A DNA stretch of 64,000 nt from Gordius sp. MW1. Taxonomy: Eukaryota > Nematomorpha > Gordioida > Gordea > Gordiidae. The position numbers were made by a program, and so were the translations under genes. A model generated the notes under the pieces. The model did not search any database. It worked only from the letters and a program-made list of their open reading frames with translations, and was not told the DNA's origin. Within the stretch, counting starts at the first letter, position 1, and each line of letters starts with the position of its first letter. This document shows positions 47,790 through 59,633 of this stretch, in pieces. The stretch lies in assembly GCA_964036665.1 (NCBI GenBank), contig OZ038526.1, forward strand, positions 22,382,001 to 22,446,000. The letters run 5' to 3'.

Positions 47790-48104
47790 CAAGCCGTACG
47801 ATGACCATAACTTTTTAAAGTCTGACTCTGCTATTAAGGTGATGGATGACTGGTATTTTTTTTGATAATAATCTAGATTTTTTTCCAAATAATCTCAATT
47901 AATTCTTCTAATCATCTTTTCTTCTGACCTCAAACTAAAAGATAATTCCTTTATACCTCAAACTTTTTTTCAGCCAACAAAAACATCTTTGTTATATATA
48001 ATACATAAAGTGACTTATCATCTAACGAGCTTAATAAATACATATATTGTATAAACAATTTATTGCTCGCGCGAAAAGATCTTTGCCATTTCGGTGGGCT
48101 TGCA
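47790..48104. other. AT-rich intergenic stretch
   Basis: No supported gene or repeat is seen. Confidence 0.35.
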
Positions 48105-49406
48105 TCATCTTGAGAGCACGACAATTCAACACGGGCCGTTTTTAGATGGTCGGCCCGCCCGTACCCCCTTTCAAAACTTCAAGGCCCGTCCGAGCCCCTC
48201 CGTAAATTTTTAGGCTCGTTCGAGCCCGTCCGTAAATTTTTTAGGCCCGTTCGAGCCCGTCCGCAAATTTATCAGCCCGTTCGTACCCGTTTAGGAAAAC
48301 GTCAGGCTCACCCAAGCCCGTTTAAAAAGGAACACCGCGCCAAAACTGTATTTTATTTTTGACATATTTATAAAAAACATTATCATGAAAAAATAAAAAA
48401 TGATCAATTATTTCTGCAGGTAATACACCTAAAAAATTACAATATAGAACTATCATTAAATTACTAAAATTACATGAGAATATTTAACTTGCAATAATTT
48501 ACTTTTATGTGACTAATTTAAGTTAATACACTTTGGCATGTTAACTAGAGTTATTCTTATTTGATTCACCGTTACCACCCGTCTTAAATCGGGCCCTCTT
48601 TACAAAACCCAAAGCGGAATCGTATTTAAAATCTTTATTTCAACAATATTTTAAAAGTTCAATAAGCAATCCAACCCAAAGGTCATCATCCCCTCCATTG
48701 CAAATACGGCAAAGGCCGAAAACCCAGGCACACGGCGATCAACAAAATTATCGGCCAGTACCTTAGAAAGGCTGGCTACCCAAACACCTTGAAGTCCGTC
48801 GGCCTTAGCACCACCGACGGAAAAAGACCAGACGGCGTCACACTTATCCCATGGTCCCCGTGGACTGAATCTCACTTGGGACTTTACCACGGTCGACATA
48901 TTTGCCCCATCTAACTCCTCTTGCGACCTTATAGTCAGTGCAAAGAATAGAAAAACAACCAAATATTCCTCTCTCTCAGATAAAATATTCACTGCCGTAT
49001 TGGCAACCACAATCGAAAATGTGGGCATTTAAGCTCTCGTTCTCTTGAAACAAATTGGAAAAGCGATTTCTAACGTCTCATTAGATTTGAAAGAGTTTCA
49101 TCAGGCAAAAGATCACAATGGATCGTTAAATCCAACACGATTTTCATACACGGATCAATGCCATCCGTTTAGTTATAGTGAATTTTTTTTTAGTCGTGAA
49201 TGTAATTTTTTGTGTACCATTTAATAAATAAACCTTAATATCTGGAAAAAAAGCGGTTTACTTTAATATATTTAATTTATATCAGTAATACATCAAGCCC
49301 GTTAAAAAATCTCAGGCCCGCCCGAGCACGTTCCATTAATTGTTACCGTCTGGGCGCGGCCCGTTAATATTTTAATGATACAAAGCCCGTCCGTGCAGAT
49401 CTCTAA
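48105..49406. mobile_element. hAT-like element with GCCCGTCCGAGCCCGT end arrays
   Basis: An array of about 30-bp units (GAGCCCGTCCGTAAATTTTT and AGGCCCGTTC) lies at 48125-48320. A shorter one with AGGCCCGCCCGAGCACGTTC lies at 49300-49395. The right end CCGTGCAGATCTCTA fits the hAT-type end of the remnants at 14107 and 41535. No transposase is seen. A non-LTR relic (about 48560-49255) occupies the middle. Confidence 0.55.
48560..49255 (+). pseudogene. Non-LTR relic, restriction-like endonuclease end, second subfamily
   Basis: With one frame change it reads GHTAINKIIGQYLRKAGYPN, then TDGKRPDGVTLIPW, LTWDFTTVDIFAPSNSS and RKTTKYSSLSDKIFTAV. It has the same RPDG, WDFT and VDIFAPS order as the copies at 31936 and 53153 but differs clearly in sequence (GKRPDG rather than GRMRPDG). 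A stop follows VGI at 49029. The 3' end has AATAAATAAACC and a short A-run. Confidence 0.7.
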
Positions 49407-49739
49407 GAATGATAACGGCTATAGGGGGGGGGAGACATTGAAGGGATAAATTATATATATGCATATGATTAATCAAACGGTTTTTTATTGATAGATAGCA
49501 GTTAGTTTTGTTTAAAGAATATACAATATCGTCTGTTTTTTGATTTAGTAAGAAAAATTTTTCATTACTGTTATGTATTTAAATTAGATGTTATAGACTA
49601 AACTCTACTTTTGCTCGTATCACCCCACTATCATGCGGAGCGCCAGCATAAGACTTCACTAGAATTTTCAAATTCTACTTTAGCGCGTTCATTCCACTAT
49701 CACCCCACTATGTAACGCGTTCATTCCACTATCACTTTA

Positions 49740-51195
49740 CTAGTGATGGTAATTTTCTCCAGTGAGCATTGCTCACTGTGAGCTCTGTGCCCTCACAAGC
49801 ATTGTGTATCCTACTCTACTCATGAGTAGGATACAGTATCAGATGAAAATGGTGGAGAGGCGAAGGGGTAGTAGCAAAAAGTAACTCATGTATAGAGCTG
49901 TGTGCCTGAGCAGCATTATAAGTTAACCAACAACTTTAATATCAGCAGATGCTATGAGCAAGCAGTTTCTCTAAACTGCTCATAGCATCTCATATCACAT
50001 TATAATGTGTTGTTTTGTTTTAATACATTCTGTTGTTCAACAAGGCGTAAGTAGGATTTCCTCAAAGGGGGGAGGGGGGTATCAAATTTGTAAGATGACA
50101 ATTTTAATATGGTTTAAATTTATATTTTATCGTTTTTAAGAACAGGTGTCAATGTTATAATTTTATTAAATGTGCGAACTAATTTTTTTTGCAATTTTCT
50201 TTATATATGACTAAAATATGTTTAATGATATTAAAATTTATTTTTTATACATGCCCAAAAATTTTATAAAAATTTATTTAGTTATAAATTTTTGAATTTT
50301 CTGTCACACCCAGGTGGTAATAATTTTTTTGACAATTTTAATATGGTTTAAATTTATATTTTATTGTTTTTAAGAACAGGTGTCAATGTTATGATTTTAT
50401 TTAATGTGTGAACTAATCCTTTTTTTTCGATTTTCATCATATGTATCTAAAATGATTTTTAAAATTTATTTTTTATAAATGGCGATATTATTTTGTATTA
50501 TATAAATATATTTTGTGACATTCTTAATATGACTTAATGTTTCTAAATTTATATTTAATAATATTTTAGTCCAGGTCACAATGCAAAGTTTTATAAAAGG
50601 TGGGAAATTTTGCTTTATAGAATATTCTACATAGATAGCTAAAATCTGTTTAATGATTTAAAAATTAAATCTGTTTAATGATTTAAAAATTTATTGACAC
50701 CAAATCAGCATTATTATTTTATTAAATCTCACCAAATATACAAATAAATTACAACTAATAAATGGGGAGAGAGGAGGACTTTAAAATAAGAATATGAATA
50801 ACAACGTTTCATGCTATGCCTATGAGAGATAGGGAAGAGGGGATAGGCGATAAGTCAAATAAGACATAAGTAATTAACACATTTGCTGAGCAGATTAATT
50901 GCGATATGTCACATAATTAATTAACACATTCGTTGAGCAAAATGGATGAGCAACTTGCTATCAGCAATTGCTCCTACAAAACTACTTTTATTTAAAGTTG
51001 TAAACAAGCTAATATTCCTACTGCTTGAGCTTGTATTTGCTGTTACAACTTAACATCTTGAGCATTTTACCTCTCTTGATGACATAGCTCCTGCGTCAGA
51101 GCACATATGCTAGATATGTGTTTACGTCCAAGTCGGAGCGTTAGAGCAACTTTACAACTATACACTTTACTATGTAAATGTCTCACCCTACTATC
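49740..51195. mobile_element. Possible hAT-like element with dispersed TGAGCA motifs
   Basis: TAGTGATGGTAATTTTCTCC at 49743 resembles a hAT end, and CCCTACTATCACATA near 51185 is a weak inverse. TGAGCA or TGCTCA occurs many times near both ends (49765-49985 and 50880-51065), including a hairpin (ATGCTATGAGCAAGCAGTTT and its inverse, 49946-49990). The middle holds tandem repeats. No transposase or target duplication was found. Confidence 0.35.
50096..50700. repeat. Tandem repeat of about 230 bp, 2.5 copies
   Basis: GACAATTTTAATATGGTTTA and AAGAACAGGTGTCAATGTTA recur at 50096 and 50328, and a diverged third unit starts near 50515. A short duplication of AAATCTGTTTAATGATTTAA is at 50640-50690. 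Confidence 0.7.
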
Positions 51196-51199
51196 ACAT

Positions 51200-51689
51200 A
51201 TATATATACAAAAATTGTACTAAGATAGTCTCTTAGTATTTTAAATAAAGGCTTCACCAAAACCAAGACTCAACAATTACATTGGCGCGGCGAAATATGA
51301 CCAAGAATTCGAGGATAATTATTTCCATTTTATGACATCCCAAGAAAGTCATAATTAAAATCTGTTGGAGTGCATGTTTAATTCGTGTTTAGTTACATTC
51401 GTTTATATTAATTAAGTGTCAAATATATGTTTTTATCAAGTTCGAATATCAATGAATAGATTAAGAAAAGGCATAAAAATACACTATACTCTTATAAAAA
51501 ACTTTACTGCCATCTATACTAGAATAAAAATTATATCTTTTTAAAATCTCCATTCTTTACTACATTAAGGGTTTTATAATGAAAGCCTGTTTATTAAAAA
51601 ATTTATTAATACGAAGACGTAGTCACCTATATATATACATAAATAAATATAAACATATTAATTAGTAAATTATTATCATCTAAAACGGG
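51200..51689. other. AT-rich intergenic stretch
   Basis: No supported gene or repeat is seen. Confidence 0.35.
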
Positions 51690-52070
51690 CCAAGAATCGA
51701 AAAAAGCTTTAACGTTTAACCGCACTTTGAGCATCTCAAGTTGTTGCCCGAGTAAAAAGGAGGTAGATCAAAATTCGAAGGATGTTTTTCGATTTCTTAA
51801 AAAATACTCATAGCCGTTTACCGAAGGTGCTAGAACACGAGGCATCAACGGGGATAAAAAAATCGGACCTCAAAAGGGCAGAGTATTTAGTCAGTACGCA
51901 AAAGTCCTATTTAAGAGATTATCCATTGTGCCAAGGACTACATAGATGTCGTCAGAACGCATCCTTCCTTCCAAAAAGGATCCGACGGCTTCAAGATTGA
52001 GGGGATTTTTAACTTTTAGGGGCAGCTTTGATTAATAAGATAGGATTGGCCGCTGTAAATTAAATTATAT
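51690..52070 (-). pseudogene. Non-LTR relic, restriction-like endonuclease end
   Basis: On the minus strand KIPSILKPSDPFWKEGC and later the PLPF and IFPPVDAS regions parallel the copy at 31936-32480, including CAACTTGAGATGC near its 3' side. Stops and frameshifts are frequent. Confidence 0.6.
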
Positions 52071-52602
52071 GTTAGTAGATTCCGGGATACAAGTTCACTT
52101 ATCAATACATATTTTTAATTGTTTTAATTTATGATGCATTTATTTACCCACATAACACTTATTAATCCTTGCTCCAAAATGTTCCTCCAATCTATCCTTA
52201 CCAATAATAATTAAATATTGTGTCTGATTCCCTTTATTCTTCATATTGGTGTAATATTCATATCATAATATTTAATTTATATTTTGATGACGGGCCCTGG
52301 AACCTAAATGCTTTCCTCCTACTAACTTATCAACCAATGAGACCACTAATAAAAACAAACTTACATAAAGCTTAAAAAATTAGTACCCATACTATTTTAA
52401 AAACCTCTTTAAATCGCTGACTTAGGATTTTAATAATTTTTAAATCTCTAAATTTATAATTTTTAATAAATTGAAATTTGTATATATTCATGCGAAATAT
52501 GAAAGAGAATTTATGGTTTTGTTCATTCGAATAATTTTAACCAAATTTCTTATCAGTTATACAACATACATCTGTCACACAATTAAATGAAAGAGGTTTA
52601 TC
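52071..52602. other. AT-rich intergenic stretch
   Basis: No supported gene or repeat is seen. Confidence 0.35.
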
Positions 52603-52860
52603 ATAGGCGTAACTAGGATTTCCTCAAGGGAGGGTTATAGGTGAAATATTTTTTGTAACTATTTTTTTGAATTAAATGTTTTTCTTCCTAAAAGTTCAAA
52701 GTGACAATAGCGTAAAAATAATAAAATACTAAAAGTAAAATTCGTACAAATATTTATTTTTATTATAAATAATACAATGGAAAAACTATATAAATTTAAA
52801 ATCATGGGAGGGGTTTAAACCCGAAAATCACCCCCTACCTCCACCAATGAGGTTTATTAT
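52603..52860. repeat. GGCGTAACTAGG-type inverted-repeat element, decayed
   Basis: ATAGGCGTAACTAGGATTTC and CTCAAGGGAGGG on the left; ACCCCCTACCTCCACC on the right. A related left end occurs at 50042 (AAGGCGTAAGTAGGATTTCC). Confidence 0.4.
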
Positions 52861-53139
52861 AGAAACAAAAGATGCATAGATCTATAAAACAAACGTAATG
52901 GAATCATAATAAAATTATGGTGTAAAAGTAATTATAATATAGATAGACATTTTAATATGAACTTGTCTCTCGGAAATTGCAAAAGAGATTATATTTTAAA
53001 TTTTAACAGCAATATATTAAATTTTTTTTTTATTTAAAGTATATATTGTTTATTTGAACGTAAGAACATTATAAAAACGAAGTGTTAAAATTCGAAAAAT
53101 ATAAGAGCGGGTATAAAAAAAAATTATAATTAAAAAGCG

Positions 53140-55250
53140 TCGCATGTGTCATCTAATAAAAGAGGCCAGCCGTCGGCCAGGGATTTAAAATTGTACTTAG
53201 CGATAAAGATACCAATTTTTGTAAAAAATTTGTGGAATATTTAGAGGGCGGGCAGCGACGGCTGATATCTTTAAAAAGCTTGAAAGCGGCAGGACCAAAA
53301 GTCCCAGTACACGAGGCAACGATAGGGGTAAAGATATTAGAGGGTAGGAGGGCCTGGTATTTTACCGTTTTGCGGTGTTCGGCGAGGGTCAGAGCATTGT
53401 AGTTCTGGTTAGAGGGGGCGAAAATGTCTATGCAGGTGAAATCCCATTTAAGGGGTAGACCATTTTGCCAAGGGATGAGGGTAGAGCCGTCTGGTCGCAT
53501 CCTTCCCTCCAACGAAGGGTCTGACGGCTCTAAAACGGACGGGATATTGACTTTTTTAAAGGCGGCTTGGATAAGGCTATTCACCCTTTCGTGCCTTATG
53601 TATTTAAATTTATTGTAAAGGCTTTGTAGGGGGTGCCTTGCATAAATGTCTATGTTCTGGGAGCAGTTGCGGCAGGAATAATCCTTTGAATAGGGAATTC
53701 CTAGTCTGAGGGCAATGGAGTATGCTAGCTCTGGGTCCTCCAACATCAATCCAGAAAGTGAGCTAGGATAAGCTTCTAGCCACTCGTGACCCGATCCATC
53801 AGAAACCAAAGATTTAAGGTTGAAGTGCTGGCGGGCGTCGCAACTCGATAAGAGGTAATCAACGGAGCGCGATACGAGGCCAGCATTCCAATCCTTTTGT
53901 CTTGAGGTTATGGGGAAAGGGGTCCCTGGGTTGACGTTGACGGACCAGACATCTAGAGCTTGCACAAACGAAGGATCCTCACTTGTTGTGATTAATCGAT
54001 CAATCAAACCTTGGGCAGATTTATACGAAGAGATAAAAGCTGCTAAAGAAATTGAGGTAGCTGGGCGTATGCCTAATCCGCCAGCTTTGGAAGGTAATGA
54101 GGCTTGGAGCCACGAAGAAGTGCTGAATTTGATATTAAGGATGGCTTCTAGCGTGTTTTTCATGAAGCTATCGTAGCTTTTTAAAATCTCGGGTAATTAA
54201 AAAGCTGATGATGACCGGAAGCAGTGTTGAATTTTTGAGAAATTAAAATAATTTTTGATTATATAAAACACATGATGTTTTGGGAAGGTATTGAGAATTT
54301 GCGTCTTCGAGGAGAGAGTTGATAAGTGCCTATTTAAAAACTCTATTAAGGCGATTTGCCCACCTATTGGTGAGCCTAGATGAGTTAAACTCTTCATTTC
54401 AACTTTTAAAAAAGGTTTAAAAATTGTAAATATGTCTGTATCCGGGCACTGATATATCTCGCATTTAGAGATATTTAATTTCAGGTTAAGGATACCTTCA
54501 TATTCTCGGATTAAAAGAATGGCCTTAGAGATTTCTTCCGGGGGACCGCATAGGGTGGCATCGTCTAGGCACCAGACGTTTAATGATAAAGAGCATTGGT
54601 TTGAGAGAGATTCGGTTAAATTTTGATCCCTAGACAAAACAAAGGTGGACCTAGAGGGTCACCCTGTTGAATACCTTCTGCCGATTCAATTAAAAAGTCC
54701 CCAAACTTTAGTTTTGAAATGCAACCGTAACTTAAACTGATGTAATTTACAAACTTTGGGAACTCATCAATGAAGGAATTAATTATCGTTCCTTGGCGAA
54801 TATTATTGAATGCATTGGCAAAGTCCAATTTAATCATGCAGTGATTGGAGGGAATTTGTTGAAGACTTATCCGCGCAGCGTGACTGGCAGCCTCACAGCC
54901 GCCTTTAACCCCAAACCCTAATTGATGAGGAATTAACTTGTCGCTTAAACTGGATTTGATTGTCTTACAAATGAGTTTTGATATAATACATCGGAAAACA
55001 CTGCCCATAGCAATGGGTCTTACCGAATTATCAGGTTTTTTGATAGCGATGAGTTTAGCGCCGAACAATATAGGGATTATTTCGGTAGGGATATTACCGT
55101 TGACAACTAAATTGCAGAGGGACGTTATAGAGTTGAGTAAAATTGCGGCACTCACGTTTTGGAGGTTAATCAGGTCTTGTAAATAAACGGGGCGGAAACC
55201 ATCAAGAAGGAAAAATATATTTATAACAAAATTCAAGGTGTCATTTATAA
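53140..55250 (-). mobile_element. Non-LTR retrotransposon with RT and restriction-like C-terminal domain, longest copy
   Basis: On the minus strand the reverse transcriptase (55236-54616) has AKLIAIKKPDNSVRPIAMG, KLDFANAFNNI and GIQQGDPLGPPLF. The catalytic box after a frameshift is WCLDDATLCG, then LNLKLNISKCEIY (54637-54197). The C-terminal part (54163-53153, 336 codons) has LPSKAGGLGIRPA, a cysteine cluster CRNC with His nearby, PSVLEPSDPSLEGRMRPDGS and LPLKWDFTCIDIFAPS. RPD followed about 15 residues later by D fits the PD-(D/E)XK endonuclease of R2-like elements. The N-terminus is missing and there are two frame breaks. Family knowledge: R2/NeSL/Hero-type elements carry a zinc-binding motif and such a nuclease after the RT. 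Placement in that group is inference. Confidence 0.8.
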
Positions 55251-55259
55251 ACTTTTAAA

Positions 55260-55988
55260 ATATTTTACTATTTAACAGTGTGTTTCCTTGAGGATCAGTC
55301 AGAGCTAATAATATAATTTTAATAAAATCAACTCATGCACAAATAAATTAATGATGCTGCGTAAATATTAAAACATAATTTTACTACATTTGAATTAAAT
55401 TTATAGCATGTAAAAATTAATAATATTTTGAAATAATTTAGAAGAGGAAAATGTTTACTAAAAGTCCAATATGTAGGTGAATTACAAATTTTTTAAATAT
55501 TGAAAATTTTAAATGTCATATTAAAATTGTCTGGTCTATTTGCAGCAAGAACATTAAAAATTAGATTAAAATAATTTTTTTTTAATTTTGGATATATGAT
55601 TATAATAAAATTTTGATAACGTATACTCTATTTATGACAAATATTTAACCTGCGGGCAAAATGTAAAAAAAATATTGGTAAGCAGCATTTTTGCAATATA
55701 ATTTCAACGATCTTTAAAGGTTGTAGATACTTGTAACTATATTTCAATCAATAATAAAAAAATGATACAACTATTATATTGAATAATTATTAAAAATTGT
55801 TCTATACGAGCTTTATTTATACTTAAAGTTTCACTCAAGTGAAGAGCAACTGTTTAATTAAGTATCTATAATAGTGAGTCTATTATAATAATAGTGCCTA
55901 AAATTGTCAAACCCTGCAAGATTTCCATCACGGATTAATGGCATACGTTTACTTTAAGCCTGGATTAATTATATTAGCCCACTTTTGT
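55260..55988. other. AT-rich intergenic stretch
   Basis: No supported gene or repeat is seen. Confidence 0.4.
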
Positions 55989-56280
55989 TATGGTGCCCGC
56001 CATAGACTAAAAACCTTAGACTGCCGAACAGCTGATAATTTTTCAGAAAATATAGCAAGCGCCAGCATAATTTATTGTTCTAATTTAATTATTTTTTTAA
56101 TATTAATGAATTAAGCTATTAGTCTTACTTATTTTCTTCAATATTATATCGTGGAGAAGTATAAATATACCTGTTGTTGTGTTTTTCCTACAAGATGGTA
56201 GCTATTTTGGTGTCTGAATGATTTAGTAAAAATTAGCTGTTGGGCAGTCTATGATTTTATTAGTCTATGGTGCCCGCCCG
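55989..56280. mobile_element. Inverted-repeat element, GGTGCCCGCCATAGACT family
   Basis: TATGGTGCCCGCCATAGACT with TAGACTGCCGAACAGCTGAT on the left is mirrored on the right by TAGCTGTTGGGCAGTCTATG and TAGTCTATGGTGCCCGCC. The inner AACAGCTGAT part resembles the ends of the element at 10561-11589. Confidence 0.65.
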
Positions 56281-56910
56281 TGTCAGCTCGAAAGTCTAAT
56301 TTTACGACTGGTCTCTGATAGACATATATTTAGCTAAATTAGATTCAAATTAAAACTGCCTCTAGATGGCGCTAATTGAAGTTTACTTTGCGATATCTTT
56401 ATGGGTTTATAATTTATCTTCTTTAAACTAGTATATTAATGTGTGAAATTGGTATCACTTGTTAGAAATCTTTAGCTTGACTGCATACTATTCCGGTAAA
56501 TAAGCAGAATTTGAATGAAAATCATTGCCAAATTTTTTTGTTGATACCTATTATGTTAAGTTTGATTTCTTAAAATTTATGGCTTTATATATTGAGATGG
56601 TTGTGATCTTTTGAGTACAAAAGGTTAAATGGAATAATTTTTAAGCGCTAAAAAAACTAAAAAGAAAATTAAACTTAGAGTACAAAAGGTTTGTTGAGCA
56701 TGTGTTCTTAGACCTCGTATGAAATAATAATGTACTGTTTTAAGCAATATGCTAATTTTGATAAAATCTGGAGTAGAAAGTTTCTTTTGCCTTGTTGTAT
56801 ACAAACATTATCAATATTGTTGGAATTCCTACATAACACATTTTTACGCTTTTTCAATTAATAATTATTAATAATAATAATATGATCTAATCGATCTAAT
56901 AGACCATTGA
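56281..56910. other. AT-rich intergenic stretch
   Basis: No supported gene or repeat is seen. Confidence 0.4.
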
Positions 56911-56911
56911 T

Positions 56912-57235
56912 TTTAATTGGACTACACATGCATCGAATTGTTTGCCCCCTCTGATCTTAGTTATAACCACATGGCCCTCGCTGAAGAACGCGAGCTCCAA
57001 AAATATAAGACACTCTTGGAGTCTAGTATTTTTATCCCAATAGTTTCCTCCTGTTCACGATTATATGGAAAAATGGCTTTTTCCAAAGAAATAGGCAGGC
57101 CTCCCCATCCCTCTAAATATTACCCTCAATTATATTACCACAATCAATGGAAATTTTAATGGCACAATTTTAACACCTTTTTTAGATTCTTGGCTTCTTT
57201 TAGAAAAGGGAAATAAATATATATATTACTTATAA
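56912..57235 (+). pseudogene. 5'-truncated non-LTR copy, last part of the endonuclease domain
   Basis: It reads LDYTCIELFAPSDLSYNHMA, then KYKTLLESSIFIPIVSSCS and SKEIGRPPHPSKY, matching the end of the copy at 53153. The RPD box is already lost at the truncation. The 3' side has AAATAAATATATAT. Confidence 0.7.
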
Positions 57236-57384
57236 AACGTTTGTTTTAAATTATCCTAATTGTAATATTTTAAACTAATTTCATTATAATCAGATATATT
57301 TCGAAAAACTATGTTTTTACTTAACTCGAGAGAACTTATAAAAATATTATTTTTTGAGACTTCATCTTCATCTTCTCCTTTTTT

Positions 57385-57470
57385 TTTTTTTTTCCCCTGA
57401 AGATGGACTATAAGTGTCCGAAATATTGCGTTCCATTTCCCTCTACCTACGCTATCAATCCAAATCCACC
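57385..57470 (+). ncRNA. Hammerhead-like core, possibly from a Penelope-like element
   Basis: After a long T-run, CCTGAAGATGGAC, the loop TATAAGT and GTCCGAAATATTG form CUGA-x-GA, a short GGAC/GUCC stem and GAAA. This is the layout of a hammerhead core. Similar tails also occur in other non-LTR families without ribozyme activity, and stems I and III were not established. Confidence 0.25.
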
Positions 57471-57654
57471 GTATTTATACAATGAAATTTATAACTTATA
57501 AAAATATCAATCCTTGGCAGACTTAGGTATATCAAACCCCATTCTTAAAATGATTCTAACTTTAACACCAATTTTAAAACACTTCCCAGATTTTATATTT
57601 AAGTTTATTAAAGCTTCTTATAGGTTTTTAGAAAAAAGAATGATTATAAATGAA

Positions 57655-57768
57655 CCAGGGCCTTTGGCCCTGGTGGGAAGGGGAGGAAGGAAAGGAAGGG
57701 GGGGGGGGGTAAGGGAGGGGGGAAGGAAAGGGGGAGGGAGGTGCAGGAGGAAAGAGGGAACGACTCAT
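57655..57768. repeat. Homopurine tract (G/A)
   Basis: Almost uninterrupted GGGAAGGGGAGGAAGGAAAG-type sequence with a G-run. It may form G-quadruplex or triplex DNA. Confidence 0.7.
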
Positions 57769-57889
57769 CTAAACTCCGTATAAACGTAGCTTGCTATCCA
57801 ATTTATGAGCGAGAAAGGTGGGAAGGGGCGAGAATGCCTATAAGTTATAAAATGCAAAATGATTAGTTAATTATTTACACAAATCTTCA

Positions 57890-58770
57890 GTTTAGCCAGT
57901 GGTCATATTTTCTAATGGTTACCAGACATCCAAATAACTAGCCTATAATTATAATCTAGAAAAAAATCGATATTAATCTCTTTTTGGCCAGTGGTCATTT
58001 TTTTCAATGGTCAGTAACCAGCAGACTGCCAATACTGGCCAATAAATATAAGCTAGAGAAAAAATTTGATCTTAATCTCACTTTGGCCAGTGGTCATTTT
58101 TTTATTGGTCAGTAGCCAGCAAACGGCCAAATAACCTATATTTAATATATAGAAAAAAAAATTTGCTACACTTTGGCCAATGATCATTTTTTTCATTGGT
58201 CAGTAGCCAGGACACGGTCAAAAGATATAAATTCATAAGAGACGAAAAATAAATTTCGATTCACAATTTGACCAATGGTCATTTTATTCATTGGTCAGCT
58301 CAGCAGCCAGCGGAAGGCCAAAAAGTCATATTATTAATGGTATTAACAAAAACAATATATTAATTTAAAAAAATAAATAAAAATTTGCCCTCTCCGGGAT
58401 TCGAACCCACATCAATAGAGGCATAAGCTTTTGTGGGGGAGGGGGGCACAGGGACCCATATCAGTAGAGGCATAGGCCCTTTTAGGGGAGGGCAAAGGGT
58501 AATTATCAATGATAACCTAATATACCAATTCATAAACTAAAACAAAAATTCGAATCACAATTTGGCCAATGCATTTTTTCATTGGTCAGGAGCCTGGACA
58601 CGGTCAAAAGTCATATTATTAATGGTATTAACAAGAACAATATATTAATTTAATTTAAAAAAAAAATTGGCCTCACCGATCAAACCAGCAATAGATACAT
58701 GTTGGAGGACAACGGAAGGAGGACAACGGACGGACCACAAAAAGTGAGCCCACAAATTGCATAGCAATTA
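57890..58770. repeat. Tandem SINE-like units
   Basis: At least six TTTGGCCAGTGGTCATTTTT or GGCCAATG-type blocks with CATTGGTCAGTAGCCAG, a B-box-like CTCTCCGGGATTCGAACCC near 58390, and the tail GTGAGCCCACAAATTGCATA then GCAATTAA. The oldest units (CCAGTGG) are at the left. Confidence 0.6.
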
Positions 58771-59262
58771 ATGAACCCGAAGATTATTCATAAAAAATCA
58801 AAATGCTACGTTTTTTTTTGTCACGGACACCATACAATATATAAAATTTTAAAAAGCATATATTTTTTATTAAAAAAAGGTGGAAAAAATAAAAAAGCAT
58901 GCGGTTATACAGAAAAAATAGATATATCTAAAAAACCAGGGCCTTAGTTTTTAGGCTTGTTACTAATTTTAAAGGAACCTCTGGCTGAAAGAAAGAATGT
59001 AATTATAAATTATGTCTATTAAAAGTGTTAACAACCACAAGAGAATAGATTTTAAGGCCATATTTATTAGGCTTGTTTGAAATATATTGTATATAAGTTT
59101 GATAGAAGCAATCATGATACAAGGTAAGATTATCATTAAAATGCGTGTTTTTTTATATTTTTATAACGGGATATTCGATCTAATTTTTATGTATTCGCCA
59201 TCAAAAATTTGAGAAAATGTTAAATATAGTTTTCTTATTTTGAAATCTTTAGTTAATTGCTA
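58771..59262. other. AT-rich intergenic stretch
   Basis: No supported gene or repeat is seen. Confidence 0.4.
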
Positions 59263-59315
59263 TTTAATGGGCTCTCTTTTGTTTGTCTGACCGTCCTGTC
59301 CAACTTGTAATTTTT
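59263..59315 (-). repeat. SINE-like tail, solitary
   Basis: AATTGCTATTTAATGGGCTC then GTCTGACCGTCCTGTCC is the inverse of the GGACGGAC and GAGCCCATAAATTGCATAGC tail of the arrays. Confidence 0.55.
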
Positions 59316-59633
59316 CAATTTTTGCCGTGGAAACTTTTACAGGTTTTTCGAGGTTGTAAACTTCTGCTTTTGTAAAAGACTTCTATTTTGTTGATTAGTA
59401 ACCAGCATCAAAACCGGAAGAGAGATGGTAGAGGTTGAACTAAGTTGAACAGCAGAGCATTCATATGAACACCTCATTCAACAATCACTCCGTAATCATC
59501 ACTAAGCTAAGGCTTGCGAAACTAAGGGGCGAGTAGAGCAATTATACTTCCCTCACACCTCCCTATCCGGACAACAACAAATCATTATCCTCCAATCGAT
59601 CCTACACTTTTTTTACCAACCAAAGAAACACGG

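Noticed and set aside
48651-49028. 125-codon open frame on the minus strand
   Set aside because: It is the antisense of a non-LTR relic on the plus strand, which has clear family motifs.
57514-57783. 89-codon plus-strand frame
   Set aside because: Its second half is the homopurine tract and the first half has no recognisable motif.
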